Positions 1 through 6,791 of a DNA stretch of 8,998 nucleotides are shown piece after piece. Origin of the DNA: Acidobacteriota bacterium. GTDB lineage: Bacteria > Acidobacteriota > Thermoanaerobaculia > Multivoradales > JAHEKO01. Positions within the stretch are counted from its first letter, which is position 1, and each line of letters starts with the position of its first letter. Both the position numbers and the translations under genes were made by a program. The notes beneath the pieces were generated by a model. That model had not been told where the DNA came from and made no database searches. It was given only the letters and a program-made list of their open reading frames with translations. Where the stretch lies: assembly GCA_006227875.1 (NCBI GenBank), contig SBFI01000071.1:1-8998 (forward strand), in the 5' to 3' direction.

Positions 1-5
1 CCCCC

Positions 6-93
6 GGGAAATTAGGGACACGTACCGATTCCTGCCACCAAGAGTGGATACTTGGGGGCAGTGGAAGGAATCGGTACGTGTCCCTAATTTCCC
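6..93. repeat. Perfect 28-bp inverted repeat, REP/BIME- or MITE-like
   Basis: The arms at 6-33 and 66-93 are exact reverse complements over 28 bases, with a 32-base spacer. Inside the spacer 35-38 pairs with 61-64, and 39-42 can pair with 51-54, so the whole unit could fold into one long hairpin. The right arm begins at the base after the TGA stop (96-94) of the 18-heme cytochrome gene. A perfect palindrome of this size immediately after a stop codon resembles the paired REP units (BIMEs) mobilised by REP-associated tyrosine transposases, or a small MITE. No transposase lies in the window, so this class is inference. It may also end transcription or protect the mRNA 3' end, but no T-run follows it on the minus strand (the next bases are five Gs), so it is not a classic intrinsic terminator. 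Confidence 0.8.
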
Positions 94-1794
94 TCAGTGA
101 CAGTCTGAACAAGCATCCAAATCGGGTGAGCGGCTGAAAGGTGGCGCCTCGCCGTGACAGGCGGTACAGGCGAGTCCCATGTCCTCGACGTGCATTGAGT
201 GGTCGAAGTCGCCCAGCTCACTGTCGACCATCTGCCGCAGCACGCCACCGTGGCAGCCGACGCACGTGTCCGCCTTGGCCTCAGCGTGGTGGCAAGCATT
301 GCAGGACGAGGCCTCGAGCTCGAGCGCGGGCACACCCGTCGTCTCCCGTTCCTCGTGGGTCGAGTGGCACTCGGTGCACTCGATCCCGCGCCCCACGACG
401 TGGGGCTCATGGGGAAACACGCGACCAAAGGCGCTGGCGCTCGTCGCTTCGGCTCCGGCATGACAGCTCAAACACTCGGACTCGAACGGCACCGTCGGCC
501 AGGGCGGAGATAATTCCCCCAGCCCTTGCTCGCGCCGTGCCTCGTTGAGCTGACCATGGGCGGCGTCGAGCAGCGCCAGACTATAGCGGACGTTGTGGAT
601 ACCCTTCCCCTTCTCCACCAGCTCGAGGTTGGATCTGGCATCGGCAAAGACAACGGAGGGACTCCTCCCCAGTCGGCGGGCCGTGGCGTCGACCTGACGC
701 CTGAGCGCTGCGGTCCGGCTGCCGACCGTCTGCTGCCAACCCTGATAGACCGCCCGGTACTTCGGCCCGTGACAGCTCATGCAGGAGACCTCGCCGGCGC
801 TGCGGGTCTCACCATGGCCCTGGTCCAGATGGCAGCCCTCGCAGCGCACCCCCGCCAGGTACATGACATCGGGCATGGGCGCGACCCCTTTGCCGGCGAG
901 CCCGGCGTAGAGGTCCCGTTGCGGTGAGTGTCCGCCGCCATGACAGACCGCGCACTCCGACTGGGCTGCCTCCAGATGCCGCGGCACCACGTGCTCGATC
1001 TCCAGATGACAGTGGGTACACTCCACCTTGTGATCGGTGACGTGGGTCTGGTGGAGGAAGTCCCCATTCTCGAACTCGGCCAGCCGCCGCGGATCGCTGT
1101 GGCAGGTCACACACCGCTCGCGGGGAACCCCTCCTGCCCCCGGGCCCGGTGGCGTGTGGCAGGCCTCGCACTCCATGCCAAAACGGGACACGTCACCGTG
1201 GTTGAAGGCCAAACCTCCCGCGTCCACGATCCTGTCGGGTACCTGATGACAGAGGGTGCAGCGCGCCGTTCCCTCCCCTGGCGCCTGACCCTTGAAGTGA
1301 CACAGAGTGCAGGTCGTCTGAGTCACCGCAATGTGGCTCCCCTGGACGATCTGGGAGTGACATGAGGTGCAACGGAGTCTCTTGCCGCGGCGCATCTCGG
1401 TCAGGTGCGGGCCGTGATCGAAGAGGATGTCGCCAAAGACCTCTCGACCCACGAGCAGCCGCCGCTGATGGCACTCGAGGCACGCGGCATCGTCGATCTC
1501 CGCCCACGGTCTGGTGCCATACGTGCCGGTGAAGTAACGGGCCACCATGGCCATTGCCTCGTACTTCTTCTCGAACTCGGCGGTAATTCCCGGTGCGATG
1601 TGACAATCGACGCACTTGATGCTGGCATGGCTGGAGTTGACCCACGAATCGTAGTAGGGAGCCATGACATGGCAACTGCCGCAAAAGGCCGGCTTGCCGC
1701 TCATCTCCATGGCACCGTAGGCCAGGATGAGACCCACACCCACGAGCAGGCCGATGGCGTAGCCGGCCAGGGTAAAGCGACCGAGTCTCTTCAT
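94..1794 (-). CDS. 18-heme cytochrome c with NapC/NirT-like N-terminus
   Basis: The 566-residue protein carries 18 CxxCH motifs (first Cys at 38, 61, 105, 142, 162, 179, 209, 228, 259, 281, 318, 338, 441, 473, 498, 511, 543, 562). An uncleaved membrane anchor spans about residues 9-27. The next part, CGSCHVM (38-44), a His at 56 and CVDCH (61-65), resembles the quinol-facing start of NapC/NirT/NrfH cytochromes, where a Met two residues after the heme 1 His sits at the quinol site. A heme-free, probably helical stretch (about 343-436) separates 12 N-terminal from 6 C-terminal hemes. The last CxxCH is the extreme C-terminus, directly before the stop. The ATG overlaps the previous gene's stop (ATGA), with a GAGGTG ribosome site four bases upstream. 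No CxxCK motif is present, so it is not an NrfA-type nitrite reductase. Likely role (inference): periplasmic electron relay taking electrons from the Rieske/cytochrome b complex or directly from quinol. Confidence 0.9.
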   Translation of the reverse strand: MKRLGRFTLAGYAIGLLVGVGLILAYGAMEMSGKPAFCGSCHVMAPYYDSWVNSSHASIKCVDCHIAPGITAEFEKKYEAMAMVARYFTGTYGTRPWAEIDDAACLECHQRRLLVGREVFGDILFDHGPHLTEMRRGKRLRCTSCHSQIVQGSHIAVTQTTCTLCHFKGQAPGEGTARCTLCHQVPDRIVDAGGLAFNHGDVSRFGMECEACHTPPGPGAGGVPRERCVTCHSDPRRLAEFENGDFLHQTHVTDHKVECTHCHLEIEHVVPRHLEAAQSECAVCHGGGHSPQRDLYAGLAGKGVAPMPDVMYLAGVRCEGCHLDQGHGETRSAGEVSCMSCHGPKYRAVYQGWQQTVGSRTAALRRQVDATARRLGRSPSVVFADARSNLELVEKGKGIHNVRYSLALLDAAHGQLNEARREQGLGELSPPWPTVPFESECLSCHAGAEATSASAFGRVFPHEPHVVGRGIECTECHSTHEERETTGVPALELEASSCNACHHAEAKADTCVGCHGGVLRQMVDSELGDFDHSMHVEDMGLACTACHGEAPPFSRSPDLDACSDCH

Positions 1795-3002
1795 GTCACC
1801 TCGCCGCCAGAGCTCATCCGCCGTTTGAGCATGAACAGAATGACCAGGGTCATGAAGACGTAGAACCAGAAGACCACCAAGCCGATATGCGCCTCGGTCC
1901 GGTCCAACTTGGCGTAGATCTCGTGCTGGACCTCTTCCCCGATCGATCTGGCCCTTCTGGTGACCTGCTCCACCGGCTCGAGAGACACCGCATGGGCCAG
2001 CGGCAGGGCCTCGGTCAGATAGGTCCGCGCCTCTTCGATGCGGCCGAGGTGGTCCTCGACATCCAACGCCGCTCGCTGGCCCTCCAGGGCCAGGTTCTCG
2101 GCCTTGTCGACCTCGGCCGCTGCGGCCTCGATCAACGTGTGTATCTTGTTGCCGAGGAGTACCTGGTCCGAGCCATCGCCATGACAGTCGGCGCAGAGGG
2201 TATCGATGCTGTCCACGTCGCGGCGCTGAATGGCATGGTTGGAATGACAGGACTCACACTCCGGGATACCCGCCTCCGTCATGCCCTGGTAGTGAGCCCC
2301 GTCGAGAAACGCCCGCCGCGTCTGCACGTGGCAAGCGCCGCACACCTTGTCGATATCACCAACCCCCGGAGGCGTCGCCCCATGGACTCCATGGCAGCTC
2401 GTACAGTTGGGCGCCGCCAGGTTGCCGGCTACCAGCAACGACTGGCCGTGGATCCCGGCCTCGTAGTCTGCGACGACGCCGGAATCGAGGCCATAGTGCC
2501 CCATCAGCTCCTCGTCGGAGTGGCACACCGCACAAGTGCCGGGGAGGTTGCGGGCGGCCACCGAGCTTCTCGGGTCGTCGGCCGCGTGAATCTCGTGCGA
2601 GCCATGGCAATCGATACAGACCGCCGCCCGTGGATCCCCACCGGCAACCGCCATGCCGTGTTGCGATGTCTGGTAGACGGCATACTGGTCTACGGGCAGG
2701 TTGTAGGCGCTCATCTGCTTCAGATCGGAGTGGCAGGCGGCGCATATCGCGGGCGTCGCCAGACGATCCCGCAAGCTCCTGAAACTTCCCCGGTGAGCCC
2801 GCTCGACATCCTGAGTGGCGGCGTCACCGCCATGACAGCTGGTGCAGGTGACCTGCTCCAGCGCGTGAATACTCTCCGCAAAGGCGACCCGGGATTCGGG
2901 ATGGCAGACACCACATTGCTCGGCCGCGACTACTCCTTCAGGCACCGTCATCAGCAGGGCCACCAGCAGAACGACATACCAGGCTTGGTTCCGAGTCATC
3001 AT
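1791..3002 (-). CDS. 9-heme membrane-anchored cytochrome c
   Basis: The 403-residue protein has a signal peptide (about 1-27, cleavage near VVA/AEQ) and nine CxxCH motifs (first Cys at 30, 53, 87, 129, 157, 200, 221, 249, 270). Residues 283-370 contain no heme and look helical. A C-terminal membrane segment (about 373-392) is followed by a short basic tail, so the hemes face the periplasm. Two modules (109-161 and 180-225) follow the pattern Tyr-x-x-x-x-His-Gly, CxxCHGxH, then a closing CxxCH, as in the CbcL-like protein upstream. I chose the ATG at 3002-3000, which overlaps the cytochrome b stop as ATGA and has a GAGGGTGG ribosome site before it; a second ATG follows at 2999. The frame is open to 3167, but that extension lies inside cytochrome b and lacks sense as a signal peptide. 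Likely electron acceptor of the cytochrome b/Rieske pair, in place of cytochrome c1 (inference from order). Confidence 0.9.
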   Translation of the reverse strand: MMTRNQAWYVVLLVALLMTVPEGVVAAEQCGVCHPESRVAFAESIHALEQVTCTSCHGGDAATQDVERAHRGSFRSLRDRLATPAICAACHSDLKQMSAYNLPVDQYAVYQTSQHGMAVAGGDPRAAVCIDCHGSHEIHAADDPRSSVAARNLPGTCAVCHSDEELMGHYGLDSGVVADYEAGIHGQSLLVAGNLAAPNCTSCHGVHGATPPGVGDIDKVCGACHVQTRRAFLDGAHYQGMTEAGIPECESCHSNHAIQRRDVDSIDTLCADCHGDGSDQVLLGNKIHTLIEAAAAEVDKAENLALEGQRAALDVEDHLGRIEEARTYLTEALPLAHAVSLEPVEQVTRRARSIGEEVQHEIYAKLDRTEAHIGLVVFWFYVFMTLVILFMLKRRMSSGGEVT

Positions 3003-4120
3003 GCCACCCTCGCCCCGTAGATCGTCAGCACCACCCAGGCCACCACGACCGCGATCGCGATGGCTGGAACCACCCAGCGCCGGCGTGTATCCACTCTGAA
3101 CCGATCCAGAAAGGGCAAGACCAGGAAGGCCGAGAAGGCCAGGAAGAGCACCAGACCCGCCAACCACTGGGGCAAGACACCGGAGGTGAGCTCCAAGAAG
3201 CCAAAGGGCGCCAGGAGGTACCAGGGGGGGCCTACTCCCGGAACCGTGGCATAAGGGTCGGCCTCGCGCTGGAAGGGAAGAGGCGTCAGCACGGCGAGGG
3301 TTACCAGGAAGGCGAACAGGATCGTCAGGATGATGGCCAGATTGACCAGGTGATTGCGGAGCGCCGCCCTACCAACCCTCTTTTTATCGCCCGCGCCCTC
3401 TGTCAGCCCAATGCGCCGAATGGTCGAAAAGTGAAGGTAGATGAGAGTCACGGCAAGTGCCGGGAACAGAGCCACATGAAGAACGTAAAAGCGCAGGAGC
3501 GTCAGGTCGGTGACAAACAGCTCCCCGCCACCGGTCAAGAAGATCATGAAGGCGCCGTAGACCGGCACTGCCTTCACCACCTCGAGAGCCCTGACACTGG
3601 ACCAGTAGGCGGTCTCGGTCAGAGGTAGGGCCCTGCCGGTCAGATCCAGGTGGAAACAGACCAACAACAAGAGGGCGGCAAACACCCACACCAGCTCTCG
3701 GGGAGGCCGGTAGACGCCCTGGATAAAGAAACGCAGGATGCGCACGATGAGGACGGCAATCAGCAGCTGCGCGCCCCAGAAGTGGATCTGGTGGACGAAC
3801 CACCCGAAGTTCACGTCACGCAGGATCGTTCCCAGGCTGGCGTGAGCCGTCTGTGGCGTAGGCAGGAAGTAGAGACCGAGCAGCGCCCCGGTGAGGATCT
3901 CGAGCGCGATGAGGACGACCACGATCAGACCCAGTACTCTTGGCCAGCGGCCGTAGGAGACCACCGGTCGTTCGAGGGCCTCGTCGAGCGCTTCGCGAAG
4001 GTGTTTTCGCGTATCCAGCTCGGCGTAGAACAGGCCGTAGCTGGTCAACAGAGAGAAGATCTCGGTCAGGTTCAATCGACGGGAGAACCAATCCAGAATC
4101 CGCGATTTGTCTCGGCTCAT
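2999..4120 (-). CDS. Cytochrome b of a Rieske/cytochrome b complex (b6 + subunit IV type)
   Basis: The 373-residue polytopic protein matches cytochrome b6 followed by subunit IV: a DWF-x-x-RL-like N-terminus, then helices near 61-85, 107-132, 142-162 and 211-231, then three more (about 256-280, 316-337, 349-369). DVNFGW (102-107), YRPPREL (137-143), TGRALP (161-166) and RFYVLH (210-215) align with family signatures. Heme ligands seen are His113, His215 and His230. The fourth expected His, in helix B, is Arg127 (codon CGC, 3742-3740) in a gap-free alignment anchored by the downstream PREL motif. The Qo motif is PPWY (298-301), not PEWY. There is no Cys where b6 attaches heme ci; the only Cys is 155. 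It would oxidise quinol in the inner membrane and pass one electron to the Rieske cluster. The start lies 17 bases after the Rieske stop, with only a weak GAGAG ribosome site. Confidence 0.93.
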   Translation of the reverse strand: MSRDKSRILDWFSRRLNLTEIFSLLTSYGLFYAELDTRKHLREALDEALERPVVSYGRWPRVLGLIVVVLIALEILTGALLGLYFLPTPQTAHASLGTILRDVNFGWFVHQIHFWGAQLLIAVLIVRILRFFIQGVYRPPRELVWVFAALLLLVCFHLDLTGRALPLTETAYWSSVRALEVVKAVPVYGAFMIFLTGGGELFVTDLTLLRFYVLHVALFPALAVTLIYLHFSTIRRIGLTEGAGDKKRVGRAALRNHLVNLAIILTILFAFLVTLAVLTPLPFQREADPYATVPGVGPPWYLLAPFGFLELTSGVLPQWLAGLVLFLAFSAFLVLPFLDRFRVDTRRRWVVPAIAIAVVVAWVVLTIYGARVA

Positions 4121-4137
4121 AAGGCTCTCATCCGCTC

Positions 4138-4602
4138 TCAGAGGTGTACGTAGATCTGCCCGAGCCGTGTCTCGACCCTGAATCTCTTCAACGGTCTCGG
4201 AGGCGGACCTTTGAGGACATTACCGTTGACATCGAACGCGCCTTCATGACACGGGCAGTCCAGGACCTGCTGCTGATCGTCCCAGTTGAGCACACAGTGC
4301 AGATGACTACAGACTCCCGAGAGACCGACCATCGTCTCCTCGTCGGTCCGAATCACGAAGATCGGATCCCGTCCGTGGCGCACCAGTTGTGCCTTTCCGA
4401 TCGGCAAGGAATCGATCGGTCCAATCTTGAGCACCCTCTCGGCCAAGCTGCGTGGCGACCGGGGAGGTTTGACAAAGGCCGCCACTACCCAGGCGAATCC
4501 CAGACCCCAGAGGGAAAGAAACCCTCCTGTGAGCCATGTGAGGAGCTTTCGCCGACGAGGCGAAATCTCATCGAGCCGCTTCTCTACCGAATCCTCTGAC
4601 AA
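4138..4602 (-). CDS. Rieske [2Fe-2S] protein, low-potential type
   Basis: The 154-residue protein has a short cytoplasmic N-terminus with three arginines (16-18) before a membrane helix (about 20-42), resembling the Tat-type anchor of Rieske proteins. Cluster box 1 is CSHLHC (98-103) and box 2 is CPCHEGAFD (116-124). Ligands should be Cys98, His100, Cys116 and His119, with Cys103 and Cys118 forming the disulfide. In high-potential Rieske proteins box 2 reads CPCHGSxYD; here the Ser is Gly and the Tyr is Phe, so both cluster hydrogen bonds are lost. The start codon is TTG (4602-4600), supported by a strong GGAGGAGGG ribosome site eight bases upstream and by the absence of another start before the membrane helix. 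It precedes cytochrome b by 17 bases, so the two should be made together and form the quinol-oxidising core. Confidence 0.94.
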   Translation of the reverse strand: MSEDSVEKRLDEISPRRRKLLTWLTGGFLSLWGLGFAWVVAAFVKPPRSPRSLAERVLKIGPIDSLPIGKAQLVRHGRDPIFVIRTDEETMVGLSGVCSHLHCVLNWDDQQQVLDCPCHEGAFDVNGNVLKGPPPRPLKRFRVETRLGQIYVHL

Positions 4603-4610
4603 CTTTGAAG

Positions 4611-4620
4611 CCCTCCTCCT
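4611..4620 (-). promoter_or_regulatory. Ribosome binding site deciding the TTG start of the Rieske gene
   Basis: On the minus strand the ten bases read AGGAGGAGGG and end eight bases before TTG at 4602-4600. The signal is strong and correctly spaced, and the first in-frame ATG (Met91) would remove the membrane anchor, so the TTG start is well supported. Confidence 0.75.
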
Positions 4621-4658
4621 GAACCTCCGGCTATCCTATCCTCTGCAAACCCGGGATC

Positions 4659-6629
4659 TCAGTATTCATCGCTCGACGGCTCTTCAGCAGAATTCTTCTT
4701 CAATTGACTCTGAGCTGGACCCTGGCGTTCGAGCTCCCGACCCGGCGCCGAGCGACCGGTCAACCAGGCTGTGTCCATGGGATAGACCACGGGATCGAAG
4801 ATCACAGCGTAGAAGTGCCATACCAGGATGGCAAGACTGGCCAGGACCGCCTCGTAGAAGTGAATGACCGTCGCCACATCGGTGACCCAGGTCGGCAGCC
4901 AGCGCAGCACCAGGTCCTGAAACCAGAGAATAAAGCCGGTGACCGCCATGACCAGCGTCCCCCAGATGACCGCCAGGTACTCCATCTTCTCCGGGTAGCC
5001 GATCCAGGGCGCCTTTGGCGGGTAGGGTTGGCGACCGAATAAGAAGGCGAACTTTTCTCTGAGCTCGTGCAGGTCTTCACGGCCGGGCAACATCTGGACA
5101 ATGCATTCACGCGCCCGGCGATCCACCGCCAAGTGGACCAGGTGAATCAGGCCCGCCAGCAGCATTCCCACCGCCGCCAGCCGATGAATCCAACCGCGCA
5201 CACCATAGTCACTCTCCCATTGAAGCAACGGCGCCGCCCACCAGGCCTCGGGATACTTCAAGGCGAAGCCGGTGTAGACCAGGATCATGAAGGTGACGGC
5301 CAGAAGGCCGTGGGCAATTCGAAACAAGGGTGACATCCGCTCTCGAGCACCGCTAACCGGCAGCAGCGGCCGCATGAGTGGCTTGCTGGCCTTGCGCGCG
5401 AAATCCAGCAGGTTATGCAGCACCATACCGCCTATGGTGAGCACAATCAGCCAGATATAGATGAGGCGCACAAAGTAGACGGCGGCATGTTCGGGCTCGG
5501 TGTAGTCGATGTGAACCGGACCAATGGCGAACGCAGTGCCGGCTCCTGGATGGCAGTGACCACATGTCGCGGCGAGGTTTTCTTCGTGGATAGAGGATCT
5601 TGGATCGGTCGATGGGAGAATGTCGTGAACCCCGTGGCAAGAGGCACAGTTCGCCACCGTCGCCACACCAGATCGTGATGCCAGACCGTGAAAACTGTCT
5701 TCGTAGGCCGTCACCTTATCGGCGGCCATGCCGAACTTCTCCGCCAGCCGCAGGTCGCCGTGACACCGCCCACAGGTCATCTCGGGAACGTTGCTGGCAA
5801 AGACCGGAGAGCCGCGCTCGAGGTGAGAGAGAATCCGGTGCTCGCCATGACAATCGGTACAGACCGGTGACTCCCTGACCCCATGGGCAGACGCTTGGCC
5901 GTGGATGCTCGTGTCGTAGGTCTCGGCGATTTCGGCGTGACACTCACCACAAGTCTTGGAGACCCGAAGGTGGTAGACCGTAGAGCTGGGATCCGCCGAC
6001 GGCAGGATGTGATGGCTCCCGTGGCAATCGGTACAGGTTGCGGCTTCGACTCCTTCGCGGACGGCCCGCGCGTGGACGCTGTCGGTATAGGCCGCCAACG
6101 GCTGCACTAGTCGAATGGCGAGTTCTTCGGTCAGGTCCGATCTCGCGTGGCAGACGCCGCAGGTCTCGGGCAGGCGCATCGGATGCACCGGCGACTCCGG
6201 ATCGTCCTGCGGCCTCAAGTCATGGATGTCTCCATGGCAGGTCGTGCAACCATCTTCCCATCGACCTTCAGCCCTTACTTGACCGTGGATGCTCGCCTCG
6301 AACTCCTCGGCCGCGTCCTCGTGGCAGGCCGTGCAGTCGGTGACCGGTGCCTCGTCGGGATGGATCTCCATGTCATCGGCGCCCTGATGGCACTCGGCGC
6401 ACTCCAAAAAGCCGTGCACCGACTCGGCGAACCGATCGACATCCACTTCGTGGCATTCGAGGCAGAGGTCGGTCTGGGCGGTCAGCGGCGAGAGCAGAAA
6501 GAAAAAAAGAGCTGCGGCCACTGCTCCGACCACAGCTCGGCGGCACGAGGCCGCAAATCGGTTGCCCGGATCACAACCGGCTCCGGGCCAGAACTCCCTC
6601 GACCCTCTCATCCCCAGCGGCTGTGACAT
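4659..6629 (-). CDS. CbcL-like fusion: 11-heme cytochrome c + b561/FdnI-type cytochrome b
   Basis: The 656-residue protein has a signal peptide with a hydrophobic core at about 32-49, then 11 CxxCH motifs (first Cys at 56, 77, 99, 128, 157, 199, 227, 257, 286, 328, 356), then a five-helix cytochrome b domain (helices about 384-408, 437-456, 479-503, 549-572, 586-612). Candidate b-heme ligands are His405, His440, His590 and His605; the 15-residue spacing of the last pair resembles FdnI/HydC-type cytochromes b. The architecture matches Geobacter CbcL, a fusion proposed to oxidise menaquinol for iron reduction, which I recall as having nine c-hemes rather than 11. Four repeated modules fill the c-type part (about 109-161, 181-231, 238-290, 309-360). 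I chose the ATG at 6629-6627 because AGGAGG lies nine bases upstream; the frame stays open to a GTG at 6689. It heads the five-gene run. Electron direction is inferred. Confidence 0.9.
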   Translation of the reverse strand: MSQPLGMRGSREFWPGAGCDPGNRFAASCRRAVVGAVAAALFFFLLSPLTAQTDLCLECHEVDVDRFAESVHGFLECAECHQGADDMEIHPDEAPVTDCTACHEDAAEEFEASIHGQVRAEGRWEDGCTTCHGDIHDLRPQDDPESPVHPMRLPETCGVCHARSDLTEELAIRLVQPLAAYTDSVHARAVREGVEAATCTDCHGSHHILPSADPSSTVYHLRVSKTCGECHAEIAETYDTSIHGQASAHGVRESPVCTDCHGEHRILSHLERGSPVFASNVPEMTCGRCHGDLRLAEKFGMAADKVTAYEDSFHGLASRSGVATVANCASCHGVHDILPSTDPRSSIHEENLAATCGHCHPGAGTAFAIGPVHIDYTEPEHAAVYFVRLIYIWLIVLTIGGMVLHNLLDFARKASKPLMRPLLPVSGARERMSPLFRIAHGLLAVTFMILVYTGFALKYPEAWWAAPLLQWESDYGVRGWIHRLAAVGMLLAGLIHLVHLAVDRRARECIVQMLPGREDLHELREKFAFLFGRQPYPPKAPWIGYPEKMEYLAVIWGTLVMAVTGFILWFQDLVLRWLPTWVTDVATVIHFYEAVLASLAILVWHFYAVIFDPVVYPMDTAWLTGRSAPGRELERQGPAQSQLKKNSAEEPSSDEY

Positions 6630-6638
6630 CCCCGACCC

Positions 6639-6644
6639 CCTCCT
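6639..6644 (-). promoter_or_regulatory. Ribosome binding site setting the CbcL-like gene start
   Basis: AGGAGG on the minus strand ends nine bases before the ATG at 6629-6627. It favours that ATG over the upstream GTG (6689) and over a second ATG at 6611 that lacks a comparable signal. Confidence 0.65.
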
Positions 6645-6723
6645 CAGAAGGGCCCGACCCTGCGGCATGCAGGGCCGGACAATCTCCACCCACCCTCCCT
6701 CTCCGCGTCTAGGGTCGCAGGAA

Positions 6724-6758
6724 CGGTCCGCCCCGGCAACGTCCTATGGGGCGGACCG
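6724..6758. other. Perfect 11-bp hairpin in the intergenic gap
   Basis: Bases 6724-6734 are exactly complementary to 6748-6758, leaving a 13-base loop. The stem is very GC-rich. On the minus strand it is followed by only two Ts, and on the plus strand by no T-run, so it is not a clear intrinsic terminator. It lies between the CydA-like pair and the CbcL-like gene, about 95 bases before the latter's start. It could be a leader structure, an operator dyad or part of a double terminator. I could not identify a convincing -35/-10 pair around it. Confidence 0.5.
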
Positions 6759-6770
6759 CGGCACTATCCC

Positions 6771-6791
6771 AAAAGGTAGGGCCGGCCTACC
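6771..6791 (-). terminator. Probable intrinsic terminator after the CydA-like pair
   Basis: On the minus strand, two bases after the stop codon at 6796-6794, GGTAGG (6791-6786) pairs with CCTACC (6780-6775) around a five-base loop and is followed by TTTT (6774-6771). The short stem and four-base T-run make it a modest but well-placed terminator, and suggest the five downstream cytochrome genes have their own promoter. Confidence 0.55.

Noticed and set aside
1..93. CRISPR repeat or intrinsic terminator
   Set aside because: There is a single inverted pair, not an array of direct repeats with spacers, and no T-run follows the hairpin on the minus strand.
94..1794. NrfA-type nitrite reductase or octaheme reductase
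   Set aside because: No CxxCK or other unusual catalytic heme motif is present; all 18 motifs are CxxCH, so an electron-transfer role fits better.
1887..3020. Plus-strand open frame of 377 codons opposite the 9-heme gene
   Set aside because: It is antisense to nine CxxCH motifs and a signal peptide on the minus strand, and its translation shows no recognisable domain.
3003..3167. N-terminal extension of the 9-heme protein
   Set aside because: The extension lies wholly inside the cytochrome b gene, and a signal peptide begins only at 3002, where ATGA overlap and a ribosome site are seen.
4603..4658. Possible promoter or terminator between the CbcL-like and Rieske genes
   Set aside because: The 56-base gap shows a strong ribosome site but no convincing hairpin with T-run and no clear -35/-10 pair, so I treat the genes as one operon.
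6630..6689. Upstream GTG start for the CbcL-like protein
   Set aside because: The frame is open and a purine-rich stretch precedes the GTG, but the ATG at 6629 has a cleaner AGGAGG and leaves a more ordinary signal peptide.
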